Shown: one piece after another, positions 33,141 to 41,419 of the stretch
Layout: every line of letters begins with the position of its first letter
Numbering within the stretch: position 1 is the first letter of the stretch
Assembly (NCBI GenBank): GCA_017509605.1
Contig: JAFWPH010000032.1
Location: 41,778 to 105,777, forward strand
Direction: 5' to 3'
Length of the DNA: 64,000 nt
DNA from: Bacteroidaceae bacterium
GTDB taxonomy: Bacteria; Bacteroidota; Bacteroidia; Bacteroidales; Bacteroidaceae
The notes under the pieces: model-generated
Seen by the model: only the letters and a program-made list of their open reading frames with translations
What the model was told of the DNA's origin: nothing
Databases searched by the model: none
Made by a program: the position numbers and the translations under genes

Positions 33141-33815
33141 ATGAGAATAGGAATTATCATAGCAATGGAGAAGGAGTTCAGGCAGATTGCCGCTCTCCTC
33201 GACAACAAGACGGAACTGCATTCCGAACTTTTCGACTATGTCAGCGGCAACATCGGCCAGAACACCATCATCCTCCAACGTTGCGGCATCGGTAAAGTGA
33301 ATGCCGCTGTTGGTACTACCGATATGATACTCAATTACCACCCACAACTCATCATCAGCACAGGATGCGCAGGCGCGTCCTCGCTCGACGTGGATGTGCG
33401 CGATGTGGTGGTGGGCAGTACGGTGGCTTTCCACGATGTTTATTGTGGCCCCAATAACGCCTATGGTCAGATGCAGGACATGCCCCCTTACTACACCGCC
33501 CCCTACGAGTTGGTGGAGAAGGCGCTCAGCATCTCACCTCGAGTGAAGGAAGGACTCATCGCCAGCGGGGACTGGTTTGTGGATTCGCTCGACAAGACCA
33601 AAGATATTCTCTCGCATTTTCCCGAGGCCATAGCTGTCGATATGGAGAGTGGAAGTATCGCACAGACCTGCTATCTTTTCAAGGTGCCTTTTATCAGTTT
33701 TAGGGTCATCAGCGACAATGCGCTCAAGGAGAACAATATCGATGACTACCAGAAGTTCTGGAGCGAACTTGCTGACGAGTCTTTCGATATCGTGAAAACG
33801 TTTATTGGACATTGA
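33141..33815 (+). CDS. mtnN: 5'-methylthioadenosine/S-adenosylhomocysteine nucleosidase
   Basis: 224 residues, close to the usual 230. Hydrolyses SAH to S-ribosylhomocysteine plus adenine, and MTA likewise, in the cytoplasm. Family motifs are the N-terminal GIIIAMEKEF with catalytic Glu, CGIGKVNAAVGTT, STGCAGA, the ribose-binding VDMESGSIAQ and the catalytic Asp in ISDNA. It is followed 171 bp later by luxS, which uses its product, so the two form the SAH recycling and AI-2 pathway. Confidence 0.92.
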   Translation: MRIGIIIAMEKEFRQIAALLDNKTELHSELFDYVSGNIGQNTIILQRCGIGKVNAAVGTTDMILNYHPQLIISTGCAGASSLDVDVRDVVVGSTVAFHDVYCGPNNAYGQMQDMPPYYTAPYELVEKALSISPRVKEGLIASGDWFVDSLDKTKDILSHFPEAIAVDMESGSIAQTCYLFKVPFISFRVISDNALKENNIDDYQKFWSELADESFDIVKTFIGH

Positions 33816-33824
33816 GCATTAGCT
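33811..33824 (+). repeat. Two heptamer units at a stop codon
   Basis: CATTGAG and CATTAGC; the first contains the last His codon and stop of the nucleosidase gene. Same 7-bp family as at 10716, but only two units, so this may be chance. Confidence 0.4.
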
Positions 33825-33986
33825 TCGCCTAATATGCTACCGCTCGGTAAAGCAAGTTTGATAGCTTTCGTATAATTGTGTTTTCTTAAAATAATTATTG
33901 ATTATAAGAGATTAATTATCAATAAAATTCTATTGTTAGTTAAAGTATTGCTTTAATTTATTGAACCCATAAATAAATATCATTTT

Positions 33987-34475
33987 ATGGACAAGATTCC
34001 ATCATTTACTATCGACCACAATCGATTGCTGCGCGGGATTTATGTGAGCCGGAAGGACAAGGTCGGGAACGAGAACGTTACCACTTTCGATATCCGCATG
34101 AAGGAACCTAACCGTGAGCCAGCGCTTGGCCAAGGCGCCATCCACACCATCGAGCATCTGGCGGCTACCTATCTCCGAAACGACCCTGAATGGAAGGACC
34201 GTGTGGTCTATTGGGGACCTATGGGATGTCTCACTGGCAACTACCTATTGCTCCGTGGCGACTATCAGAGCCGCGACATTGTGGAGCTCATGACCCGCAC
34301 TTTCCGCTTCATTGCCGACTATGAGGGTGACATCCCAGGTGCCGCTCCACAGGATTGTGGCAACTACCTGCTCCATGATCTCCCAATGGCCAGATGGGAG
34401 AGCCGCAAATTCCTCGACGAAGTTCTTTCCCACATCACCGACGACAACCTTCACTATCCAGATAGTTCTATTTAG
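33987..34475 (+). CDS. luxS: S-ribosylhomocysteine lyase
   Basis: 162 residues. Cleaves S-ribosylhomocysteine to homocysteine and DPD, the precursor of autoinducer AI-2. Metal ligands are visible as His53 and His57 in HTIEH (with Glu56) and Cys124 in APQDCGNY, and the catalytic Cys81 is in GPMGCLTGNY. Cytoplasmic. Same strand as the MTA/SAH nucleosidase upstream. No AI-2 receptor gene is in the window. Confidence 0.95.
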   Translation: MDKIPSFTIDHNRLLRGIYVSRKDKVGNENVTTFDIRMKEPNREPALGQGAIHTIEHLAATYLRNDPEWKDRVVYWGPMGCLTGNYLLLRGDYQSRDIVELMTRTFRFIADYEGDIPGAAPQDCGNYLLHDLPMARWESRKFLDEVLSHITDDNLHYPDSSI

Positions 34476-34572
34476 ATTAGATAACAACTTGGACAAACCT
34501 GACTGCTGTTTTCAAATTTCAAGAATTGTTGTTATAGTCGTCTCAATATCAGACTTCCTTAATGAATTAGGT

Positions 34573-34597
34573 TTTTCCCTACCATGATTAGGGAAAA
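34573..34597. terminator. Hairpin after luxS
   Basis: TTTTCCCTA at 34573-34581 pairs with TAGGGAAAA at 34589-34597, 7-nt loop. It lies 5 nt upstream of the -33 box of the next promoter. Confidence 0.55.
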
Positions 34598-34601
34598 TCC
34601 A

Positions 34602-34632
34602 TTTGCAGGGGGTGATAATATGTTTATTTTTG
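34602..34632 (+). promoter_or_regulatory. Consensus promoter of the 34700 gene
   Basis: TTTG at 34602-34605, exactly 19 bp, TATTTTTG at 34625-34632. Translation starts 67 bp downstream. Confidence 0.75.
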
Positions 34633-34699
34633 CATCGTGATTACCTGTAGGGTGTCGCGAAAAGACGAAAAATAACTAACAAAATAAACACTCAGGAAA

Positions 34700-36166
34700 A
34701 TGAAAAGGTTTTATGTTTACTTGTTCGCAGCTTTGCTTCCGATAATGGCAAACGCGCAGTACGACGATGACATGTATTTCGGCACTTCCTCCAAGAAGTC
34801 AAAGACTACTGCCACCTCGTCACAGAATGTGGCTGCTAAGACCGAACAGTCCAGTGTACCTCTCACGTCCACTGTTTCCCCTGTAACCGACACGGGCGAC
34901 ATCGAGGTCTATAACAAAACCTCGCGCGATGAGGACGAATACAACCGCCGCTACAACTACTCCGACTATCAGGGTACGTTGGAACAGGCTATCGACACTT
35001 TGTCGAGTGATGTTCAGTATGTGGATGACGACAAGAACAGCGACTACGACATCAATGACGACGAGAGCGACTACCGCTACTCACGTCGCATTCTCCGTTT
35101 CCACAGCCCTCATGTGGGAGTGATTGTCAGCAGCCCATACTATTGGGACCTGGTTTATGACTATGGTGCATACGACTTCCTCTATGCCGACTATTACTAC
35201 TACGATCCCTTCTTCTGGGGACCGGGTTGGGGGTATGCCTGGGGCTGGCGTCCCTGGCACAGCTGGTACAGCCCGATTTGGGGCTACCACTACGCTTATG
35301 ATCCCTGGTTCTACTGGGGCTATGGTCCGATGTGGGGAGGTTACCACCACTACCATAACGGCGTCTATCCTCGCGCTTACTCTGGACGACGCACTCGTAT
35401 CAGCGATGTCGGACGTGTGAACAGCGGCCTGCGCACCAGCGCCTTCAACCGCGGCAGTCGTATCCGCAGCGGTGTGTCGGCAGTGTCGGCACGTGGAACA
35501 CGCACTGGACGCACCTCCGCACTTGGCGGGCGAAACGGATATGCTTCCACTTATAACGGTGGTGTGAACCAGGACGGTAGCCGCAGCATCAACGGACGTA
35601 CCTCAGCCCGCACAGGTGGACGTGCAGGAGCCGGAGCCATCAACAACGGCTCTTACGGCGGACGCACTACTGCAGGTACACGTACTGTGGGCAGAGGTGG
35701 AGCCGTCAACCGTGGTGGGGTGAACACCCGCACGAGCACCTACGACAACAACCGCGCCGGTTCACGCATGGGCAGGTCAACTGTTGAAGATGCCGCATCA
35801 AGGAACAACCGTTCTGGCTCGAACGGTAGGGGCACTGTCAACAACAGCCGCAACTACAACACATCCAATTCTTCCAGCCGCAGTGCGGCAACCAACCGTC
35901 CCACTACGACCGGACGTGGCGCAACGACCACAGGACGCACTAATTCCACACAGAACAACTCACGCAGCACTTATACTCCTGCTCCGAGCCGTTCGTCATC
36001 TTCCAGCAGCTCGCGTACATCCACACCAACTCCAAGCCGCAGCAGTAGTAGCAGTGGTAGCTTCGGCGGCGGACGCAGCAGCGGTGGCAGTTTCGGTGGT
36101 GGCGGTGGACGCAGCGGCGGCAGCTTCGGCGGCGGTGGCGGCGGTGCCCGTGGCGGTCGCAGATAA
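34700..36166 (+). CDS. Secreted aromatic-rich, Gly/Ser/Arg-tailed hypothetical protein
   Basis: 488 residues. A signal peptide ends MANAQ near residue 20. An acidic, Asp/Tyr-rich part follows (about 80-140). A stretch at about 140-230 is packed with Tyr, Trp, His, Gly and Pro (YYYYDPFFWGPGWGYAWGW and GYHYAYDPWFYWGYG). The last 250 residues are low complexity, rich in Gly, Ser, Arg, Thr and Asn, and end in GGG-rich repeats with ARGGRR. No enzyme motif is seen. It may be an extracellular or outer-membrane-associated structural protein. The gene has its own consensus promoter and is followed 68 bp later by the FadL-like gene. Confidence 0.7.
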   Translation: MKRFYVYLFAALLPIMANAQYDDDMYFGTSSKKSKTTATSSQNVAAKTEQSSVPLTSTVSPVTDTGDIEVYNKTSRDEDEYNRRYNYSDYQGTLEQAIDTLSSDVQYVDDDKNSDYDINDDESDYRYSRRILRFHSPHVGVIVSSPYYWDLVYDYGAYDFLYADYYYYDPFFWGPGWGYAWGWRPWHSWYSPIWGYHYAYDPWFYWGYGPMWGGYHHYHNGVYPRAYSGRRTRISDVGRVNSGLRTSAFNRGSRIRSGVSAVSARGTRTGRTSALGGRNGYASTYNGGVNQDGSRSINGRTSARTGGRAGAGAINNGSYGGRTTAGTRTVGRGGAVNRGGVNTRTSTYDNNRAGSRMGRSTVEDAASRNNRSGSNGRGTVNNSRNYNTSNSSSRSAATNRPTTTGRGATTTGRTNSTQNNSRSTYTPAPSRSSSSSSSRTSTPTPSRSSSSSGSFGGGRSSGGSFGGGGGRSGGSFGGGGGGARGGRR

Positions 36167-36234
36167 GAGGATAGCCCCTTGACTCTCGACTCTTGACTAA
36201 TGAATAACAACCTATAAATACAACATATAAAATT

Positions 36235-37752
36235 ATGAAGAAATCAGTTTTGTTGACTTTGATGACCTTGTTTGCCATCAATGCTTGGTCACAGGAGACT
36301 TACGACGCCATGCGTTTCGCCACTTCCGACCTCAATGGATCTGCCCGTTATGTAGGTATGGGAGGCGCCCTCTCCGCCCTTGGTGGTGATGTGGCTGTCA
36401 TGTCTGACAACCCTGCCGCTATCGGACTCTTCTCCAAGAGCGACGCATCTTTCACTGTCAGTGGTGTCTTTGGTAGCAAAGGTACTATGGGCCACGACGG
36501 TGGTCGAGCTTCCATCGACAATGGCGGCATCGTTCTCTCATCGATTGTGAAGGAGAGCAGTGGCACGGGGCTGTTGCGTGTGAACTATGGTGTGAATTTC
36601 AAGAAGAAACATAATTATCTTTATAATCTCGACAAGGACATAGCCCATCTCAATGGCATATTCTCGCAGTCCTTCCAGATTGCGAAGCTTGGTAACGACT
36701 TTGAGGATGGATACTATGATGAGCTCAATGGTATCGGTGACTTTGCTAACCCTGAGTTCAGTCAGAATGGCGACTTGGTTCATGGTGGTGCCACCAATGC
36801 CTCGTTTGATGACAATGGTAATTTCTTGGGTTACGAAGGTGTAGCCGCCAATCAGGCATTGTTGCAGAAAGCGCAGTTCGGAGGTGAGAACGAGGTGGAT
36901 GTGGCTGTGGCCTTCAACATCAGCAACCAGGTGTTCCTCGGAGCTTCTGTGGGTTTCTACGACATCAACTACAGTCGTGACTCCTACTACGAGGAAGTGG
37001 GTGTTGACGGTTTGGGTTACGGAATTACTACCATGTACGACACCGACGGTGATGGTGTTGATGTGAAGTTTGGCGCAGTGTTGCGTCCTATTGAGGAGTC
37101 TCCTTTCCGCATCGGTTTGAGTGTGAAGACCCCAATATGGTATTCTATGCACGATGTCAACGGCGCCATCCTCGATTTCTACGATGTGAACGGCAAGAAC
37201 GAAGGCTATGTCAACTACAACGGAGCAGAGGTGGACTACAATTTCCAGACACCTTGGAAATTCGGTCTGAGCATGGGATACACCGTGGGCAACTACCTCG
37301 CCTTGGGAGCAGAGTGGGAGTTCGCTGACCTCTCCACTTCGAAGTACAAAATGAGCAGCCATAGCGACTATTTCGACATGATCAACGACTGGACGAAGGA
37401 CGCGCTCAAGATGCAGCACACCTTCAAGGCTGGTATCGAGATCAAGCCGACCGAGCAGTTCAGCATCCGCTTCGGATACAACTTTGTGACCGCGCCCATC
37501 AAGGACGATGCCTATCGATTGGTGCTCGCCGACGACTACATGTCAACAGAGACCTACTACACCAATTGGAAAGGCACCAACCGCTTCACTTGTGGACTGG
37601 GCTATCGTTACAAGGGTGGATACATCGACCTGGCATACCAGTACAATACACAGAAGGGTGACCTCTATGCGTTCGACGATGTGGACCTCAAACCTACAGA
37701 GGTGAACTTCAACCGCCACCAGTTGATGGGTACTATCGGATTCAGATTCTGA
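36235..37752 (+). CDS. FadL/OMPP1-like outer membrane transport protein
   Basis: 505 residues. A signal peptide ends AWSQ. The N-terminal GSARYVGMGGALSALGGDVAVMSDNPAAIG matches in outline the conserved hatch region of the OMPP1/FadL/TodX family in Bacteroidota, often labelled hemin receptor. The remainder is a barrel with alternating strands (VFLGASVGFYDINYSRD, FKAGIEIKPTEQFSIRFGYNF, GLGYRYKGGYIDLAYQY) and a C-terminal Phe (GTIGFRF). It takes up hydrophobic compounds in characterised relatives; here the substrate is unknown. Terminator follows at 37798-37826. Confidence 0.85.
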   Translation: MKKSVLLTLMTLFAINAWSQETYDAMRFATSDLNGSARYVGMGGALSALGGDVAVMSDNPAAIGLFSKSDASFTVSGVFGSKGTMGHDGGRASIDNGGIVLSSIVKESSGTGLLRVNYGVNFKKKHNYLYNLDKDIAHLNGIFSQSFQIAKLGNDFEDGYYDELNGIGDFANPEFSQNGDLVHGGATNASFDDNGNFLGYEGVAANQALLQKAQFGGENEVDVAVAFNISNQVFLGASVGFYDINYSRDSYYEEVGVDGLGYGITTMYDTDGDGVDVKFGAVLRPIEESPFRIGLSVKTPIWYSMHDVNGAILDFYDVNGKNEGYVNYNGAEVDYNFQTPWKFGLSMGYTVGNYLALGAEWEFADLSTSKYKMSSHSDYFDMINDWTKDALKMQHTFKAGIEIKPTEQFSIRFGYNFVTAPIKDDAYRLVLADDYMSTETYYTNWKGTNRFTCGLGYRYKGGYIDLAYQYNTQKGDLYAFDDVDLKPTEVNFNRHQLMGTIGFRF

Positions 37753-37797
37753 CCTTCGTACAACTAATTTGACTAATCAACCAATCTCAGAATCGCG

Positions 37798-37826
37798 GGA
37801 GGTGCGCTCTTTTTGGGCGCACCTCC
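37798..37826 (+). terminator. Intrinsic terminator after FadL-like gene
   Basis: GGAGGTGCGC at 37798-37807 pairs with GCGCACCTCC at 37817-37826, then TTAGTTTT. Confidence 0.8.
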
Positions 37827-38025
37827 TTAGTTTTGTGATAAGACAAATAGAACTCTAAGACAACTATATGATGATTAATTTTGGGCAAGTTGCTTTTATC
37901 ACTATTTTATATGTTCCAGACATTCAGGAGAGGCTAATTCATGTAAAAACGTATAGATATTTACTGTATATACGATGGTTTTTGAAAATAAAGACATCTT
38001 TTCAAGTTAATTGTTTTAGATTATG

Positions 38026-38033
38026 TACTTTTG
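38026..38033 (+). promoter_or_regulatory. Promoter -7 box of thioesterase gene
   Basis: TACTTTTG, exact consensus, 45 bp before ATG 38079. Confidence 0.5.
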
Positions 38034-38078
38034 TATTTCATATTTTTATTCTAACACAAACACTACGATACACGAATT

Positions 38079-38486
38079 ATGACAATCAAGGAATTTTTCA
38101 AGAAAGACCGTTTCGCAGACCTGATCGGAGCGGAACTGATCGAAGCGAGTGAGGGATATGCCAAGGCGAAATTGAAAGTGGAGGAACATCATCTGAATGG
38201 AGGCGACATCTGCCAGGGTGGGGCGGTATTCACGCTTGCAGACCTTGCGTTCGCAGCTGCCGTCAACAGTCACGGCACACTCACGTTCGCCATCACTTCC
38301 AGCATTACCTATGTCCGTTCCGCACGATTAGGGGATGTACTGTATGCAGAGGCACATGAATTGGTTAACCACCATAGTGTTCCTTATTGCGAGGTGAAAG
38401 TCACAGACGAAAGTGGCAACCTCATCGCCATCTTCACGGGATCAGGCTACCGCAAGAAAGCCATCCAACTTGACTTGGAGGCCTGA
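38079..38486 (+). CDS. Hotdog-fold thioesterase, PaaI type
   Basis: 135 residues, single hotdog domain. The motif NGGDICQGGAVFTLADLAFAAAVNS corresponds in outline to the HGG-type active-site helix of PaaI/4HBT enzymes, with the usual Asp in the helix. The strand SSITYVRSARLGDVLYAEA follows. These enzymes hydrolyse acyl- or aryl-CoA thioesters in the cytoplasm. It stands alone with its own promoter; the gene-free stretch 38487-38984 follows. Confidence 0.85.
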   Translation: MTIKEFFKKDRFADLIGAELIEASEGYAKAKLKVEEHHLNGGDICQGGAVFTLADLAFAAAVNSHGTLTFAITSSITYVRSARLGDVLYAEAHELVNHHSVPYCEVKVTDESGNLIAIFTGSGYRKKAIQLDLEA

Positions 38487-38712
38487 CTCCAACTTTCTAT
38501 CTCGGAAGTAAAAATGGAAGTAATAATGGAAGTAAACTCGCTATGCTCATGGGAGTTATGTGCTACGCACAGGACAATAGATCTTAATTGCAGTCGTATC
38601 GTCCTGCACGAAAGTGCTTAACTTCCAGCCAGCACGGCTGGCTTAACTCCCTATTTAACTCCTTTTTATAACTCCCGAAACTATACTTGTTTATTTTTTT
38701 CCGGTATAAAAA

Positions 38713-38748
38713 GAAACTATCCCTCTGTTCACACGGAAGGATAGTTTC
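38713..38748 (-). terminator. Terminator reading on minus, downstream of galE
   Basis: GAAACTATCC at 38713-38722 pairs with GGATAGTTTC at 38739-38748. On minus the hairpin is followed by TTTTTATA. It is 236 bp beyond the galE stop, so galE may have a long 3' leader. Confidence 0.55.
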
Positions 38749-38783
38749 AACACAAACACAAAATAAAACACGATTGGATAGCC

Positions 38784-38814
38784 TTTGGGGGAGCGGCATG
38801 CCATTATAGTTTTG
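38784..38814 (+). promoter_or_regulatory. Orphan consensus promoter
   Basis: TTTG at 38784-38787, exactly 19 bp, TAGTTTTG at 38807-38814. No gene starts downstream on plus before galE, which is on minus, so the transcript would run towards the 3' end of galE as antisense. Confidence 0.6.
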
Positions 38815-38984
38815 CATCACCTTCTTCGCTCGACGGTATATTCACATACTCCGCCAGAAATATCCCTCAATTTCTTAGGCTTCCATCTTGGACTATACGA
38901 TGACTGGACCGATGTCCAGCCTTTATCATGCAGTCCATGAAAAGTAAATAATGATATCTTGGTCGCGCTTTCTCGCGCGGTCGT

Positions 38985-40019
38985 TTATTGTATGCCTTCC
39001 TCGCGCAGGTGTTTCTGCCATTTCCATGCGGAGACGAGAATTTCCTCGAGTGGGGTGTCGGCGCTCCATCCCAGTTCTTTGTTGGCCTTATCCACATTTC
39101 CCCAGATGGCCTCGATGTCGCCTTCACGACGGGGAGCGTACTCCCAAGGCAGTTTCACGCCTGTAGCCTTCTCGAAACCTTCCACAATCTCGAGTGTGGA
39201 ATAGCCGTGGCCTGTTCCGATATTGAACACCTCAACAGGTTCAGTATCTTGATCCAGCAGACGCTGCATGGCCTTCACATGAGCCTTGGCGAGGTCAACC
39301 ACATAGATGTAGTCGCGTATGCAGGTCTTGTCGGGGGTGTTGTAGTCGTTGCCGAAGATCTTGAGTTGCTTGCGTATGCCGATGGCTGTCTGTGTGACGA
39401 ACGGTATAAGGTTCATGGGCACACCGTTGGGCAGCTCGCCGATGAGGGCTGTGGGGTGAGCTCCAATGGGGTTGAAGTAGCGTAGGATTACGCATTTGAG
39501 AGGAGCGCCTGAGTGGATGTAGTCCTGAATAATCTCCTCGTTGATCTGCTTCGTGTTGCCGTAGGGTGAGAGCGCTTTCTGAATGGGAGCCTCCTCTGTG
39601 ACGGGCAGGTTCTCTTTTGTGGGCTGTCCATAGACGGTGCAGGATGATGAGAAGATGATGCCCTTGCTTCCGTACTTGGCCATCAGTTCAAGAACGTTCA
39701 TCAGTGAATTGAGGTTGTTGCGGTAGTAGAGCAATGGTTTCTCCACCGACTCACCTACAGCTTTTGAAGCGGCAAAATGGATACAGCCCTTAATCGGATA
39801 TTTTTTGAATACTTCTTCTGTAGCAGCAAAGTCGTTGAGATCGACTTTCTCAAAAGCTGGACGTATGCCAGTGATCTTTTCAATTCCGTCGATGACGTCG
39901 GCATTTGAGTTGGAAAGGTTGTCGATGATTACTACGTCATAGCCTGCCTGCTGCAGTTCAACTGTGGTATGGGAACCAATGAATCCAGTTCCGCCAGTTA
40001 CAAGAATAGTCTCTTTCAT
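38985..40019 (-). CDS. galE: UDP-glucose 4-epimerase
   Basis: 344 residues from ATG 40019, the first start with the MKETILVTGGTGFIGSH opening; upstream in-frame codons are rejected. Interconverts UDP-glucose and UDP-galactose with bound NAD+. The nucleotide motif GGTGFIGSH is at about 8-16. The catalytic triad is visible as Ser/Thr in SSSCTVYGQP and Tyr-x3-Lys in YGNTK. The C-terminal WSADTPLEEIL is usual. Cytoplasmic. It links galactose from the GH2 enzymes to glycolysis and to polysaccharide precursors. Confidence 0.93.
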   Translation of the reverse strand: MKETILVTGGTGFIGSHTTVELQQAGYDVVIIDNLSNSNADVIDGIEKITGIRPAFEKVDLNDFAATEEVFKKYPIKGCIHFAASKAVGESVEKPLLYYRNNLNSLMNVLELMAKYGSKGIIFSSSCTVYGQPTKENLPVTEEAPIQKALSPYGNTKQINEEIIQDYIHSGAPLKCVILRYFNPIGAHPTALIGELPNGVPMNLIPFVTQTAIGIRKQLKIFGNDYNTPDKTCIRDYIYVVDLAKAHVKAMQRLLDQDTEPVEVFNIGTGHGYSTLEIVEGFEKATGVKLPWEYAPRREGDIEAIWGNVDKANKELGWSADTPLEEILVSAWKWQKHLREEGIQ

Positions 40020-40059
40020 AATTGTCTTTTGTTTACTTGTTGTAGTTATATAGCATTTG

Positions 40060-40067
40060 CAAATATA
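40060..40067 (-). promoter_or_regulatory. Promoter -7 box of galE
   Basis: Reads TATATTTG on minus, exact consensus, 40 bp upstream of the galE start. Confidence 0.5.
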
Positions 40068-40142
40068 CAGAATTATTCTTAATGAAAAGGAAAATCCGAA
40101 TAAAAATTTTAATTCAATACAAAAGACATTCTTTTTTTCCTG

Positions 40143-40158
40143 CTTTTTGGCCAAAAAG
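40143..40158. repeat. 16-bp perfect palindrome before the mltF promoter
   Basis: CTTTTTGGCCAAAAAG, ending 3 nt before a -7 box at 40162. With no loop it is more likely a protein site than an RNA hairpin. Confidence 0.6.
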
Positions 40159-40161
40159 AAA

Positions 40162-40169
40162 TAACTTTG
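40162..40169 (+). promoter_or_regulatory. Promoter -7 box of mltF-like operon
   Basis: TAACTTTG, exact consensus, 50 bp before ATG 40220. Two heptamer units (CATTGGC, CATTGAA) follow at 40183-40196. Confidence 0.5.
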
Positions 40170-40219
40170 CCGAGATTTTGACCATTGGCCATTGAACGTC
40201 AAGTAAGCCAAAGAGAACG

Positions 40220-41419
40220 ATGCTGAAGAGATTATCGCATTTTCATAAACTGCTTTTAATGGTGCTTATACTGTCGCTCTGCGCTTGCATCAAGAACAAA
40301 GAGGATGGTATAGGTGTGTTCAACTATGGTGAGCAGACCGTAGATGAGTCCGATCTTTTCCTCGACCTGCCCGACATTGAGATGGGAGGAGAACTGATAG
40401 TGCTCACCCTCTACGGGCCGGCGAGTTATTTCGAGTTCCGTGGCGCGGACTTCGGCAACCAGTTTCTTTTGATCGAGGAATATGCACATTCGATAGGTGT
40501 GCGGGTGAGAGTTGACCTCTCCAGAAGCCAGGACGAACTGGTTGGTAAACTGTTGAAGGGTGAAGGCGACATCATTGCCTACAACCTGAATGCCGATCAA
40601 TATGGTGCTGACCATCAACTGACGCTATGTGGTTCCGATATCATTACCAGTTTCATCGATACCCTTGCCAAGACCACCAATGACGCTTCCTTGAAATCAT
40701 CGGGCAAGATGGCATGGGCTGTCCGACACGATTCACCATTGCTGGCGAAGTCGGTTGACAAATGGCTGGAAGACAACGAATACCAATTGCTTTCACTCTC
40801 CATGCCTAAGTTGGAGAGTAGCGGTGGGCGCCGCTCGGTTCCTCGCCGCAAGGTGTCGTCACCTATGCTTGACCCGGCCAGGGGCATCATCAGCCACTAT
40901 GATGCCTTGCTCCGCCGCTATGCCAACCAGTGTGGTTGGGACTGGCGTCTGCTGGCTGCCCAAGCCTATCAGGAGTCGGCCTTCGACCCAGACGCGGTGT
41001 CGTGGATGGGTGCCCAGGGACTGATGCAACTCATGCCAGGAACAGCGAGAATGTTGGGCGTTTCTCAGGCTGATGTCTTCGACCCCGAGTGCAATATTCG
41101 TGGTGCCGCCAAACTCATCATACGGCTCAACTCCCATTACGCAGACATCCACAATACTGGCGAACGCATCAACTTCATTCTGGCGGCCTACAATGCCGGC
41201 AGCGGGCATGTGGATGACGCGCGCAAACTGGCCGAAAAACACGGCAAAGACCCCGATGTATGGGCTGGCAATGTGGATGACTATGTGCTCAACATGCGTT
41301 TTGCCGAGTACTACAACGACCCTGTGGTCAACCATGGTTATTTCAATGGTAACGAAACCTACAATTACGTCGTGAATATCCGCAACAGATGGGATGAATA
41401 CAAACGGAAGATAAGATGA
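40220..41419 (+). CDS. mltF: MltF-like membrane-bound lytic transglycosylase
   Basis: 399 residues. A lipoprotein signal (LILSLCAC) places it in a membrane facing the periplasm. Residues about 55-200 are a solute-binding-protein-3-type regulatory domain (ELIVLTLYGPASYFEFRG, GEGDIIAYNLNA). Residues about 235-345 are an SLT lysozyme-like domain with catalytic Glu in AYQESAFDP near 254 and the motifs GAQGLMQLMPGTA and AAYNAGSGHV. It cleaves the peptidoglycan glycan strand to anhydro-muropeptides. The stop codon overlaps the start of the TRIC-type gene by 4 bp (ATGA). Confidence 0.9.
   Translation: MLKRLSHFHKLLLMVLILSLCACIKNKEDGIGVFNYGEQTVDESDLFLDLPDIEMGGELIVLTLYGPASYFEFRGADFGNQFLLIEEYAHSIGVRVRVDLSRSQDELVGKLLKGEGDIIAYNLNADQYGADHQLTLCGSDIITSFIDTLAKTTNDASLKSSGKMAWAVRHDSPLLAKSVDKWLEDNEYQLLSLSMPKLESSGGRRSVPRRKVSSPMLDPARGIISHYDALLRRYANQCGWDWRLLAAQAYQESAFDPDAVSWMGAQGLMQLMPGTARMLGVSQADVFDPECNIRGAAKLIIRLNSHYADIHNTGERINFILAAYNAGSGHVDDARKLAEKHGKDPDVWAGNVDDYVLNMRFAEYYNDPVVNHGYFNGNETYNYVVNIRNRWDEYKRKIR

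Larger units (their letters stand above)
38487..38984. other. 498-bp gene-free stretch with orphan promoter
   Basis: No protein gene is supported. It holds a hairpin at 38713-38748, a full consensus plus-strand promoter at 38784-38814, a CTGGAC-CGAT-GTCCAG hairpin near 38905-38920, a 15-codon frame at 38900-38947 and a run of ACTCC-containing repeats near 38646-38686. Confidence 0.6.

Noticed and set aside
36538..37419. 293-codon open frame on minus
   Set aside because: Antisense to the FadL-like barrel; sequence is composition-driven and unlike any family.
37868..38152. 94-codon AT-rich open frame on plus
   Set aside because: It overlaps the thioesterase gene and its promoter in another frame and has random-looking composition.
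38584..38820. 78-codon frame on minus downstream of galE
   Set aside because: It contains the terminator hairpin and an opposing promoter, and no family features.
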